Positions 1 through 8,194 are shown, counted from the stretch's first letter. The stretch: 64,000 bases of DNA from GCA-003244245 sp050699975 (GCA_050699975.1 JBOHGH010000006.1:1-64000); one strand, 5' to 3'. The notes: a model not told the origin generated them from the sequence alone. Numbers and translations: made by a program.

Positions 1-189
1 CCGATCATGACGCCACCGTGAACACCACACCGACGACATGACCACCAAGGCCCCGCCCCGAACCCCGGGACAGGGCCTTCGGCATTCCCAGACAACCGCA
101 GTCAGCGTGACGCCCTCATCCTCACTGAACGTGGCGGCCAACACCTCCGAGTTAATCCCAACTGAGTTGGGGATACAACAAAGCGCCAC

Positions 190-633
190 ACGGCGCACCA
201 CATACACCCGCTTGACCGGACGGGGCGACCACCGCGCGGCGTGGTGTTGCATCCAGTCGGCCAGCTCGGCCTTCTGTTCCGCTGTCACCACTACCTTGCC
301 GTCCACCCCGGCCGTCTTGCGGCCAGCATTGAGCTCCGTCACCCGCCGCACCGCGACCAGCGCGTTGCTGCGCGAGCGAAGCATCAACTTCTGCAGGTTG
401 CGGACCTTCTTCAGGTCCCCCGCCCGCGACACCGCGAAGATCCGCTGCCTCAGCCGCCGTACGTCCTGCTCGACGTGGCGCCACTGCACGGCGTCCCAGT
501 CGAGACGTTCGCCCTCGGGTCCGTTCACCACACCGTCGATGGCTGCGACCGCGGTCGTTTCCACCGTGGTTGTGGCATCCAACTTGCCCCTTCGGTTCCG
601 GCGTCCTCGATCATCGAGTCCCCACAGGCTCAC
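190..633 (-). pseudogene. Group II intron reverse transcriptase/maturase, N-terminal fragment
   Basis: The minus-strand frame from a GTG at 633 contains the RT-0 region of group II intron proteins. It shows a DWDAVQW segment, a helix with VRRLRQRIF, then LQKLMLRSRSNALVAVRRVT, ELNAGRKTAGVDG and RPVKRVYV. The order LQ..L..S..A...VRRVT, then N.G..TAGVDG, then P.RRVY is diagnostic of the family. After VYV the expected PK.G..RPLGIP block is absent and the frame continues into unrelated sequence towards the left edge. The fragment has no polymerase active site (YADD) and cannot be a functional enzyme. GTG 633 is the only plausible start I see in frame. Confidence 0.75.
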
Positions 634-1255
634 CCGACCCACGTCAGCACCCTTTCGGGCCAGGGCACCAGCCCCTATCCGGCCGGTTATGCGGGAACCG
701 CTGGCGGAGGAACCAGCCTCGGCGTTCCCGGTTTCCCGTCGCCTTTCAGCCACCGGCATTAGCTTCTCGGGTCATCCTGCACCCGCCGCGGAGTTCAGCC
801 TTCCTCACGGTCGGCCCACCAGACAAAAACGCTTCGCCTGGACCTCGACGGGATTGTCACGTTCCACATGAGACAGATACGACCGGGTTGGATGCCCTCT
901 GGACCCCAGGGACGATGGTGCGCTCCCGCCCGGCAAGATCCCTCCGGGCGGCACCCGCCACCTCACAGCGGCCGGTCCCTATCTCCCACTGAAGCTTCCC
1001 ATCGGCGAGAGTGCTGATGACGAGGCGTCAACGAGGGTTCACGCTATTCACCCGTCCGGTCTTCCCCAGCCTGTAACCCCCGGATGGAACGGGAGCCCAT
1101 GGGCCCGTCACCCCGGGCTTCGCACCCCGCAGTTACCCGCGACGCACGCCGAGGCGGGGACAGTCCTTGCGCACTGGACCGGGTACTACACCTTCGACAT
1201 CAGCCGAACCTCCTTCGATGAATACCACTGTTTCTCATGCGACCTCGTGTCGCAC
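190..1255 (-). mobile_element. Truncated group II intron (5' portion with start of its reverse transcriptase)
   Basis: Read on the minus strand, an intron-like start GTGCGAC lies at 1255, inside the decayed IS630 transposase gene just after the codons for SGSWLSRI. About 620 bases follow without a convincing ORF, the usual size for intron RNA domains I-III. An open frame then begins with a reverse-transcriptase/maturase N-terminus. Homology stops near 190-200, so the catalytic RT core, domain X, domains V/VI and the 3' end are missing. Another GTGCG at 1147 could be the true 5' end. The intron RNA is assigned by length, position and the encoded protein; I did not fold it. Confidence 0.7.
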
Positions 1256-1890
1256 AATCCTGCTCAGCCAGGACCCGCTGATGGAGGGGTGAAGTGCAGG
1301 CTGATCCGCGGGTTGCGGGTCAGCCAGGCGCGGACGTGGCGTGTTTGTGGGTGTCGCAGTTGTCCACACCAGGCGCAGCGGGACCGTGGTAAGCCTTGGC
1401 GACCTGCTTGAGGAAGCGCAGGAACTCTTGGCGACGGTGCCGCAGGTAGCAGGCAGCAACGACCGGCCGGTGGCCACCTCCAACGCGGCGAACAGGGTGG
1501 TCGTGCCGTGGCGGACGTTGTCATACACCGATGGCACGATCGCGTTCTGCGGCGGATTCAGGTACAGGTCCACCACGTCGCGGACCTTGGCTTCGAGTTC
1601 GGGGACCATCATGCAGAACTTCAACGTCTCGGCCCGCCAGGGTTGCAGGCCCCACGTGCGCCAGATCTTGCCCACTCACGCATGCGAGATCCCCACTCGC
1701 CGGCCAGTAGACGAACAGTGGGTGACCCCAGCCGCGGCGGCGACTCCAGCGTCGCCAACACAACTGCGACCTCGTCGGTCGTGGCCGGCAATCCCGGCCT
1801 GGGTCGATCGGCCAATCCGCCGATCCGCTTGGTGTTATACCACCTCTTCCAGCCGATCACCGTCGGCTTGGACGGTCGCTGCTGGACCTG
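1235..1890 (-). pseudogene. IS630-family transposase remnant
   Basis: Pieces of an IS630/Tc1-type transposase appear in order on the minus strand but in different frames. First comes an N-terminal helix-turn-helix tail (KRIGGLADRPRPGLPATTDE), then IWRTWGLQPWRAETLKF, ELEAKVRDVVDLYLNPPQNAIV, and DNVRHGTTTLFAALEVATG. Family members carry DEKSQIQALDR and about 20 further residues between NAIV and the DYVRHGTTT-like block; that stretch, with a catalytic Asp, is deleted here. There are frameshifts and an in-frame stop near 1680. Coding similarity ends at SGSWL, where the group II intron sequence begins. This is a dead element marking an insertion hotspot. Confidence 0.8.
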
Positions 1891-2106
1891 GTGTTAGGGC
1901 GTCGAGCCGGTCCTGCTTCGGCCTGCCCAGACGCTATCGAGGGAGGTTGAATTGCCTGCGTGGGGAACTGGCCCGCCCGAGAGAGCAAGAGTATCGGCTA
2001 GTGGCGGAGCAGGTCCTGCTACACACGCCGGGTAGGGCACTGCAGCGGTGGGCTTGAAGGGATTACAGGGGTATTCTGGAATTGAAGGGAAGGCATCGGG
2101 GTCGTC

Positions 2107-2295
2107 ATGTCGGTCAAGCGCATGGCTCGGCACGTCCTTCCCGTCGATGTTGGCCAGCCGCAAGAGATCTTCCGTGCATACTGCGGAACCGATCGGATGC
2201 GCGAAAGGGATAGCGTGAAAGATATTAGTCGTACCTCTTTGATCATCGACGTAGTGGAACACCTTACTGAAATACACGCAGAGGCGTCAAAGTGA
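2107..2295 (+). CDS. Small hypothetical protein coupled to the following membrane protein gene
   Basis: This is a 62-residue protein I do not recognise. Its stop codon overlaps the GTG start of the next gene (GTGA at 2292-2295), which suggests translational coupling. Composition is mixed charged, with a C-terminal stretch (SLIIDVVEHLTEIHAE) that could form an amphipathic helix. No good Shine-Dalgarno sequence precedes the ATG; the nearest purine run, GAAGGGAAGG, is about 18 bases upstream. Codon use is AT-richer than in flanking core genes, as in its partner, so both probably arrived together. It could be a regulator, an antitoxin-like partner or a truncated domain; nothing in the sequence decides this. 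Confidence 0.5.
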   Translation: MSVKRMARHVLPVDVGQPQEIFRAYCGTDRMRERDSVKDISRTSLIIDVVEHLTEIHAEASK

Positions 2296-3356
2296 CCAGG
2301 CGATACGTTGTACGTGCGCTACGCAGGCGCCCACGTTACTACGCCGCGCTACTTGTGGTCCTTCTCGTTGGGGTTATTCTAATTCTAGTTTCCGCATTTA
2401 CGACCACCCTTGCGCGAGACGTCTTAATCAACCTCGGGGCAAGTGTTATCGGGGTGTTTTTGACTGCCATCGTGCTAGAACCTCTGATCGAGCGCGGTCG
2501 TCGACCAGAAGAGATTATTTATCCAGAGTTTCCGCATCAGAACTATATCACCGGTTTGGACCGGTGCTCTGAATGTGTCAGGATAATGGGCGCGTGGCCC
2601 TACGTAATGGAAGATCGGTGGAGGGGCGACTTCCTCGCTGCCCTTGCGGGCGCCTTGAGAAGAGGCGTTGCGGTCCAAATGCTGGTCCTTGACCCCACGA
2701 GTAAAGCCGCAGAACAAAGATCTCTGGACCTGGACAATCACGTTGAAGTATCTTCGGTGATTTCCAATGTCCTGCAATCGCTGGCCAAATTTGGGGCATC
2801 GCTGCCCGAGTCGTCAAACGCAAATCTCGAGATTAGAGTATACTCCGCTCTTCCGCCTGCCCGTATGTATAGGTGGGACAACCGTGCGCTTAGCTCGTTC
2901 TTTCCGAAGGGGAGCGGTCTGGGGACGGAGGTTCGCCACTATGAGACCAACGTCACCTCTAGCCTAGGCCGATTTGTTGATGAGCAGTTTGACGTCGTGT
3001 GGTACGACGCTGATACCCAAGACCTCGCCGAGTACCTTAGCCTTACAGTGACTTTGCTGATTACTGGCGAGAGCTACGGAATACCATATGTTGTGCTGGA
3101 CGGTACGATATTTGCCGTAGCGGTTGATCTAACCGATAACATCTTCCGAAATTCAATAACAGACACGGTGGTTAAGCTGGAAACACGACCTGGCAGCTCA
3201 AACGCGACGCTAGGGGACCATCTCATAATTAGAAGCGTTCCGGACCAGGACGCGCAAGTAGCTATGATTCAGATGAGGTTTCGCCGCAAGTATGGGGTCG
3301 CCAACGCCTTGAGTGAAGGATTTCGGGCTGTCGTGGGGTTGCGGCCGCCTCTATGA
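2292..3356 (+). CDS. Membrane-anchored DUF5919/phospholipase-D-like domain protein
   Basis: The 354-residue protein has two predicted N-terminal membrane helices (about residues 18-37 and 43-66) and then a cytoplasmic domain. The domain resembles DUF5919-type PLD-like sensors seen in some actinobacterial regulators: a segment on a molecular event (RIMGAWPYVMEDRW), FLAALAGALRRGVAVQMLVLDP, NLEIRVYSALPPARMYRWDN and FVDEQFDVVW. No HKD catalytic motif is present, so phospholipase activity is not supported. The GTG start overlaps the upstream stop. The gene is clearly AT-richer than its neighbours (28 G/C of 60 in 2341-2400) and lies between mobile-element debris and core genes, so it is probably acquired. 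Function unknown; family placement is by pattern recall. Confidence 0.7.
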   Translation: MTRRYVVRALRRRPRYYAALLVVLLVGVILILVSAFTTTLARDVLINLGASVIGVFLTAIVLEPLIERGRRPEEIIYPEFPHQNYITGLDRCSECVRIMGAWPYVMEDRWRGDFLAALAGALRRGVAVQMLVLDPTSKAAEQRSLDLDNHVEVSSVISNVLQSLAKFGASLPESSNANLEIRVYSALPPARMYRWDNRALSSFFPKGSGLGTEVRHYETNVTSSLGRFVDEQFDVVWYDADTQDLAEYLSLTVTLLITGESYGIPYVVLDGTIFAVAVDLTDNIFRNSITDTVVKLETRPGSSNATLGDHLIIRSVPDQDAQVAMIQMRFRRKYGVANALSEGFRAVVGLRPPL

Positions 3357-3441
3357 CATTAGGGGATCACCTGCCGATGGCAAGCGACGCGGGCCCTGCA
3401 CCGCACCGAGAGATCGACATCATCAACATGTCCTCGATGCA

Positions 3442-4530
3442 CTATCTGCGTAGGGCGGTGCGGGTGTCTACGAGGATCTTGCGCAATCGTCCCACGTCAG
3501 CCATTCGCCGCTCAGCGAGGTGGTCGGCGGCGACGGCGGGCGGCACACCGTCCCGTTCGGCCAGTTCGAAGATCTCCCTGGTAGTGTCGAAGATCCGGGC
3601 GACCCGGGCTTCGGCACGCTCGAAGTCGAAGCCCTCAATCTCGTCGGCTACCTGGATGACGCCACCTGCGTTCACTACGTAGTCGGGCGCGTAGAGGATG
3701 CCCCGCTCGTCGAGCAGCTTCTCCACGCCGGGATGTTCCAGCTGGTTGTTCGCGCCTCCGCAGACGATCTTGGCCGACAGTGCGGCGACGGTGGGATCGT
3801 CCAGCGCCGACCCGAGCGCGCAGGGGGCGTACACGTCGAGCGGTTCCCTGACCAGCGCTGCGGTGGTCGGTGCCACGGCAACTTGGGGGTGCGCGGCGCG
3901 GACCCGCTCGATCGCCCGCTCGTTGACGTCGGCCACGATCACTTCCGCGCCGTCGGCGAGCAGGTGCTCGACGAGAAGCTTTCCGACCTTACCGACCCCG
4001 GCGACGCCCACCCGACGTCCGGACAGGGTCGGCGCACCCCACACGTGCTCGACAGCCGCGCGCATGCCCTGGAAGACGCCGAACGCGGTCAGGATCGAGG
4101 AATCGCCGGCACCGCCGTGGGCCACCGAGCGTCCGGTGACGAACTCGGACTCCCGGGCGACGAAATCCATGTCCTCGACGTAGGTACCGACGTCGCATGC
4201 GGTGATGTAGCGCCCGCCCAGCGACTGTACGAAGCGCCCGTAGGCGCGCAGCAACACCTCGGTCTTGTCCCGGGTCGGGTCGGCAAGGATGACGGCCTTG
4301 CCACCGCCGTGATCCAGCCCGGCGAGCGCGTTCTTGTAGGACATCGCGCGGGACAGGTCCAGAACGTCGGCCAGCGCGTCCTCTTCGCTGGGGTAAGGGT
4401 GGAACCTGGTACCGCCGAGCGCGGGGCCCAACGCCGTGGAATGGACGGCGATGATGGCGCGGAGCCCGGAGGGCTTGTCCTGGCAGAACACGACTTGCTC
4501 GTGGTCCCCGGATCGGAACACGTCAGTCAC
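3442..4530 (-). CDS. vdh: Valine/leucine dehydrogenase (Glu/Leu/Phe/Val dehydrogenase family)
   Basis: This is an NAD-dependent branched-chain amino acid dehydrogenase, catalysing reversible oxidative deamination of valine or leucine to the 2-oxo acid and ammonium. The N-terminal dimerisation domain contains the glycine-rich substrate region GPALGGTRF and the catalytic lysine block KNALAGLDHGGGKAV. The NAD-binding Rossmann domain starts near residue 165 with GVAGVGKVGKLL, and GGANNQLE with APDYVVNAGGV follows. I chose GTG 4530 (VTDVFRSGDHEQ) because AAGGGAG lies just upstream; a longer GTG frame from 4575 lacks this. The length of 362 residues fits the family. Preference for valine over leucine cannot be read from sequence. 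Confidence 0.88.
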   Translation of the reverse strand: MTDVFRSGDHEQVVFCQDKPSGLRAIIAVHSTALGPALGGTRFHPYPSEEDALADVLDLSRAMSYKNALAGLDHGGGKAVILADPTRDKTEVLLRAYGRFVQSLGGRYITACDVGTYVEDMDFVARESEFVTGRSVAHGGAGDSSILTAFGVFQGMRAAVEHVWGAPTLSGRRVGVAGVGKVGKLLVEHLLADGAEVIVADVNERAIERVRAAHPQVAVAPTTAALVREPLDVYAPCALGSALDDPTVAALSAKIVCGGANNQLEHPGVEKLLDERGILYAPDYVVNAGGVIQVADEIEGFDFERAEARVARIFDTTREIFELAERDGVPPAVAADHLAERRMADVGRLRKILVDTRTALRR

Positions 4531-4651
4531 GGTAGTGACTCCCTTGCTCGGTGCGCTTATAGCGGGATACCGCACCGGAACCTGCTACGAACAACGGATG
4601 GCACCATCTGACGGTACGTCGCAGGCAAGGTGACGCGGAGCACGAGATGGA

Positions 4652-4774
4652 TCAGCGGCCGCGCTGCTGCCACCACCAGCGGATGAGTACCGCCAGCGCC
4701 GCGAGTAAACCGAAAAGGATCACCAGCTGTCCGGCGGTAGAGGACAGTCCGGTCGGGTCGCCCTGGGCTAGCAC
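4652..4774 (-). CDS. Predicted 40-residue single-span membrane microprotein
   Basis: A short minus-strand frame from GTG 4774 encodes 40 residues: a polar N-terminus (VLAQGDPTGLSS), one hydrophobic helix (QLVILFGLLAALAVLI) and a C-terminus rich in Trp and Arg (RWWWQQRGR). The hydrophobic helix followed by aromatic and basic residues is typical of real one-span proteins oriented N-out. The Shine-Dalgarno signal is weak (GATGGG). It sits between the dehydrogenase and DUF3046 genes. I do not recognise a family; coding is inferred from composition only. Confidence 0.5.
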   Translation of the reverse strand: MLAQGDPTGLSSTAGQLVILFGLLAALAVLIRWWWQQRGR

Positions 4775-4815
4775 CCCATCACGGTAACCCGGTGGCGGGC
4801 ACCTAACCTGGGGAA

Positions 4816-5010
4816 GTGCGGATTACCCACTTCCGGCAGCAGATGGACGAGGAGTTCGGCCCGGTCAGGGCTGCTGCACTGGCCCATGACCACGTGTTCG
4901 CCGAGCTCGGCGGCCGGACGGTGAACGGGGCGCTGGAGGCCGGGATCGACACCAAGCGGGTGTGGGCCGTGGTATGCGCCACATTCGACGTTCCCGAAGA
5001 GCGGCGCTGA
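4816..5010 (+). CDS. DUF3046 family protein
   Basis: This 64-residue protein matches the small actinobacterial DUF3046 family, usually found just upstream of recA. The family pattern is visible: RITHFRQQMDEEFG, then DHVFAELGGRTVNGALEAGID, then VWAVVCATFDVPEERR at the C-terminus. The start is GTG 4816. The protein is predicted to be cytoplasmic and its function is unknown. It lies on the same strand as recA with about 250 bases between them, and recA has its own damage-responsive sites in that gap, so the two are probably not simply co-transcribed. Confidence 0.85.
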   Translation: MRITHFRQQMDEEFGPVRAAALAHDHVFAELGGRTVNGALEAGIDTKRVWAVVCATFDVPEERR

Positions 5011-5120
5011 CCTCCCCACCCCCGGCGTGTCCGTCTCTCGTGCTCGGTGTGCTGGCCTCTGGTGCACACAGGGTGCCGATGGGCGCCGCAAACTAACACA
5101 CCGGCGTGTCGTTCCTGACA

Positions 5121-5136
5121 TCGAACACGTGTTCGC
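5121..5136 (+). promoter_or_regulatory. LexA (SOS) box upstream of recA
   Basis: TCGAACACGTGTTCGC matches the actinobacterial LexA operator TCGAAC-N4-GTTCGA at 11 of 12 arm positions. It lies 125 bases before the chosen recA start and is followed by a possible -10, TAACCT, at 5138-5143. LexA is encoded in this window at 24.2 kb, so recA is inferred to belong to its regulon. Confidence 0.88.
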
Positions 5137-5194
5137 CTAACCTGTTGTCCACAGCCGGGCCGCTATCCACAGGCCCGGCGTGCCCCGCCGCAAA

Positions 5195-5217
5195 TTGTCG
5201 GTCTCACCGCCTAGCGT
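5195..5217 (+). promoter_or_regulatory. PafBC-type (RecA-independent DNA damage) promoter motif of recA
   Basis: The sequence TTGTCGGTC, an 8-base spacer and TAGCGT match the mycobacterial RecA-NDp consensus TTGTCRGTG-N8-TAnnnT at 8 of 9 upstream positions, with exact spacing and a fitting -10. Transcription would begin near 5224, 35-40 bases before ATG 5261. This supports that start and excludes an upstream start at 5180. PafBC is the known activator of such promoters in mycobacteria; its presence here is inferred. Confidence 0.75.
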
Positions 5218-5260
5218 CGGCACCGACCCAGAAGAACCGATCAGCGAGGTGGACCGTCAG

Positions 5261-7612
5261 ATGGCACCAGCACTGGACCGGGAGAAGGCGCTCGAGCTCG
5301 CCTTGGCCCAGATCGACAAGCAGTACGGCAAGGGCTCAGTGATGCGCCTCGGTGAGGAGGGCCGCGCGCCTGTCGAGGTGATCCCCACCGGCTCGATCGC
5401 GTTGGACGTGGCGCTGGGCATCGGCGGACTTCCTCGCGGCCGGGTCGTGGAGGTGTACGGCCCCGAGTCCTCCGGAAAAACGACGGTTGCCCTGCACGCA
5501 GTGGCCAACGCCCAGCGGGCCGGCGGGATCGCCGCGTTCATCGACGCCGAGCACGCGCTGGATCCCGATTACGCGAAGGCGCTCGGAGTCGACACTGACG
5601 CCCTGCTGGTCTCCCAGCCCGATACCGGGGAACAAGCGCTGGAGATCTCGGACATGCTGATCCGCTCCGGCGCATTGGACGTCGTGGTCATCGACTCGGT
5701 GGCGGCCCTGGTGCCGCGGGCCGAGATCGAGGGCGAGATGGGAGACGCGCACGTCGGCCTGCAGGCCCGGCTGATGAGCCAGGCGCTGCGAAAGATCACC
5801 GGTGCGTTGAGCAATTCGGGCACCACCGCAATCTTCATCAATCAGCTCCGGGAGAAGGTCGGGGTCTTCTTCGGCTCCCCGGAGACCACCACCGGTGGCA
5901 AGGCGCTGAAGTTCTACGCCTCAGTGCGGCTGGACATCCGCCGGATCGAGACACTCAAGGACGGTGGGGATGCGGTCGGCAACCGGACACGCGTCAAGGT
6001 GGTGAAGAACAAATGCGTGGCCGCCGGCACCGGCGTGTTCGACCCGGTAACGGGCCAGACGCACCTGATTGAGGATGTTGTCGACGGCCGGCTTCCGGTG
6101 CACGTGGTCGCCGCCGACAAGGCAGGGATGCTGCACAATCGGCCGGTGGTCTCCTGGTTCGACCAGGGCGAACAGGACGTCATCGGTCTCCGGCTGCGCG
6201 ACGGCACCGAGCTGTGGGTGACGCCGGACCACAAGATCCTCACTGAGAGCGGCTGGTACCAGGCAGGCCAACTCGCGGCTGGAGATCGGGTGGCGCGACC
6301 CCGCGAGTTCCTCGGATTCGGGGACGCCGAGCCGGTTACACCTGAGCACGCCCGCCTGCTTGGCTATCTGATCGGTGACGGCTACGTCGGCGGCAAGACT
6401 CCGGTCACATTCATCAACGTCAGAGAAGAGCTCCATACTGACGCGGGCAGAATCGCCGCGCAGCTCGGATGCGACGCGAAGCGACGTTCCGACGGCCTTC
6501 AGGTCTCCTTCTCGCACCGTCCGGGCGAGAAGAATGGTGTACTCGAGTTGTGCCGGCAGGCCGGAATCTGGGGCAAGCTGGCATCGGAAAAACAGATCCC
6601 GCCGCTCTTCTCCGCGCCCGACGTCTCTGCCGAGGTGCTCTCTAACCTCCTCTTCGGTCTGTTCGAGACTGACGGGTACGTGAGTCGTGAGCAGACCGGC
6701 GGGATCCGGGTGGGATATACGACCACATCGGCTCAGCTTGCCCAGCAGATGCACTGGCTACTCCTGCGGTGGGGCATCGGCAGCACCGTGAGCCGTCGGG
6801 ACCCGAGCGCACAACGGAGCAGCATTATTCGGGGTCGTCGGGTCAGCGGGAAACTGCCCTGCTGGGAGGTGCGGATCGCTGGCGTCGACAACGTCAGCAC
6901 ATTCGCCGCTGTCGTTCCCATGTGGGGCCCGCGTGGGGCTGTGCTCATCAAGGAGCTTGCATCGCTCGATGGCCGGTATCGGGGATCCCAGCGGGTCTAC
7001 CTGTCCGACGAGGTGACCGAGCCGGTGCTCAGCCACCTCGCGGGTCGCGGCGTCACCGCCCAGCAGGCAGCACAGATGATCGGTGAGCGGGCAGGTGACC
7101 CGGAGGGCGGGATGAGGCAGGTGCTGGGTGCCAGCCGCCTGCGTCGGGACCGGCTGGTGCGTCTCGCAGACGCCCTGGACGATGCATTTCTTCAGGAGAT
7201 CGTCGCTGAGGAGCTGTGTTACTCGCGGATCGTCGCGATCCTGCCATCCCGCCGGTGCCGGACGTTCGACATCGAGGTTGATGAACTACATAACTTCATT
7301 GCTAACGATGTCGTTGTCCACAACTGCGCGCCCCCATTCAAACAAGCAGAATTTGATATTCTTTACGGCCATGGGATTAGCAAGGAAGGCTCGCTGATCG
7401 ATCTGGGCGTCGAGCAGGGAGTCGTCCGCAAGTCGGGTGCCTGGTACACCTACGAAGGCGACCAACTCGGTCAGGGCAAGGAGAACGCGCGCAAGTTCCT
7501 CGGCGACAACCCCGACGTCGCGGCCGAGATCGAGAAGCGGCTCAAGGACAAGCTCGGCATCGGGGCGAAGCTGGACGCCGACCAGACCGTGCCGGCCCCG
7601 GTGGACTTCTGA
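5261..7612 (+). CDS. recA: Recombinase A precursor containing an intein
   Basis: RecA is the ATP-dependent strand-exchange protein that also triggers LexA self-cleavage. The 783-residue precursor carries an intein (residues 252-688) that interrupts a 346-residue RecA. The extein shows Walker A GPESSGKTT, Walker B VVVIDSVAAL, loop L1 EGEMGDAHVGLQARLMSQALRK and loop L2 FINQLREKVGVFFGSPETTTGG. After the intein comes CAPPFKQAEFDILYG and the C-terminal domain. ATG 5261 is preferred because GAGGTGG lies about 10 bases upstream and a PafBC-type promoter sits at 5195-5217, inside the longer frame from 5180. The stop overlaps the recX ATG (TGATG at 7610-7614). RecA function depends on protein splicing. 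Confidence 0.97.
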   Translation: MAPALDREKALELALAQIDKQYGKGSVMRLGEEGRAPVEVIPTGSIALDVALGIGGLPRGRVVEVYGPESSGKTTVALHAVANAQRAGGIAAFIDAEHALDPDYAKALGVDTDALLVSQPDTGEQALEISDMLIRSGALDVVVIDSVAALVPRAEIEGEMGDAHVGLQARLMSQALRKITGALSNSGTTAIFINQLREKVGVFFGSPETTTGGKALKFYASVRLDIRRIETLKDGGDAVGNRTRVKVVKNKCVAAGTGVFDPVTGQTHLIEDVVDGRLPVHVVAADKAGMLHNRPVVSWFDQGEQDVIGLRLRDGTELWVTPDHKILTESGWYQAGQLAAGDRVARPREFLGFGDAEPVTPEHARLLGYLIGDGYVGGKTPVTFINVREELHTDAGRIAAQLGCDAKRRSDGLQVSFSHRPGEKNGVLELCRQAGIWGKLASEKQIPPLFSAPDVSAEVLSNLLFGLFETDGYVSREQTGGIRVGYTTTSAQLAQQMHWLLLRWGIGSTVSRRDPSAQRSSIIRGRRVSGKLPCWEVRIAGVDNVSTFAAVVPMWGPRGAVLIKELASLDGRYRGSQRVYLSDEVTEPVLSHLAGRGVTAQQAAQMIGERAGDPEGGMRQVLGASRLRRDRLVRLADALDDAFLQEIVAEELCYSRIVAILPSRRCRTFDIEVDELHNFIANDVVVHNCAPPFKQAEFDILYGHGISKEGSLIDLGVEQGVVRKSGAWYTYEGDQLGQGKENARKFLGDNPDVAAEIEKRLKDKLGIGAKLDADQTVPAPVDF
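6014..7324 (+). other. RecA intein with LAGLIDADG homing endonuclease
   Basis: The in-frame element is 437 residues long, inserted after Lys251 of RecA. It begins with Cys (CVAAGTGVF), ends with VVVHN, and Cys follows as the +1 residue. Block B is TPDHKILTE. The C-terminal splicing block is RTFDIEVDELHNFIANDVVVHN, with the catalytic His-Asn pair. Two LAGLIDADG motifs, LLGYLIGDGYV and LLFGLFETDGYV, lie near intein residues 115 and 213. The position, size (about 440) and sequence are those of the M. tuberculosis RecA intein, so this is an allele of the same insertion. All splicing residues I can identify are present, so splicing should be active; homing activity looks possible. Confidence 0.95.
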
Positions 7613-8194
7613 TGCTTCCGACCCTTACCGAGGCGCTAGGAGCTGCGATGGGCGGGCGCAGTCCTGACGCCTCCGGGTCCACCCAGGAGGACTCCCCGGA
7701 GACCAAGGCCATGGGTCCCGCAGCGGAGGCGCAGAGGATCTGCTTGCGGTTGCTCACGGCGCGGCCGCGCCGATGCGCTGCGCAGACGTGGCATTCCGGA
7801 GGAAGTCGGAGAACCGGTGCTCGACCGACTGGGTGAGGTGGGTCTGGTGAATGACGCCGTCCTCGCCGAGTCGGTCGTGCACTCGGGGCACCGCCACCGC
7901 GGCCTGGGTAGGTGGGGGTTGAGCACCGAGCTCCGACACAGGGGAGTGCCGGATGAGATCGTGCGCGAGGCAGTGGCGACAGTAAGGGCTGAGGACGAGG
8001 AGCAGCGAGCCCGCGAACTGGTCCGACGCAAGTTACGCAGTAACACCGCGCGTGACCCAAGCACCCTGGTACGCAGATTGGCTGGGATGCTGGCCCGCAA
8101 GGGCTACTCCGAAGGGCTGGCTCTGCGCGTGGTACGCGACGAGCTCGGTCCGGGCAACTGGCCCACCGAGGTCGAGCCCTGCCCTCCCGAATGA
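7612..8194 (+). pseudogene. recX: RecX regulator, frameshifted in its N-terminal part
   Basis: RecX binds and inhibits RecA filaments. The first frame, starting in the recA stop overlap, gives EDSPETKAMGPAAEAQRICLRLLTARPR, a normal RecX beginning, and then loses similarity. The continuation, ADALRRRGIPEEVGEPVLDRLGEVGLVND, appears in the next frame and runs as RecX to the stop at 8194, with GYSEGLALRVVRDELG at the end. The junction lies at about 7765-7770. Six expected residues (TRAELA-like) are missing, consistent with a deletion of about 16 bases. A GTG at 7817 preceded by GGAG could re-initiate translation of the C-terminal repeats. The last 91 bases overlap the 3' end of the opposing lysR gene. 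A sequencing error is less likely, because residues are missing too. Confidence 0.75.

Noticed and set aside
1..180. An open minus-strand continuation of the intron RT frame to the left edge
   Set aside because: RT similarity ends near 190-200, and the remaining residues match nothing I know. I could not assign this edge to a gene.
1894..2277. A 127-residue minus-strand ORF before the foreign pair
   Set aside because: It overlaps the coupled 62-residue gene on the other strand, has no recognised domain and reads like mixed frames.
3520..4611. A 363-residue plus-strand frame opposite the valine dehydrogenase gene
   Set aside because: It is the antisense shadow of a clearly recognised enzyme and has no domain character.
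5180..5260. A longer recA start at 5180
   Set aside because: The 27 extra residues have no RecA counterpart, and a damage promoter (5195-5217) lies inside them. ATG 5261 has the ribosome site.
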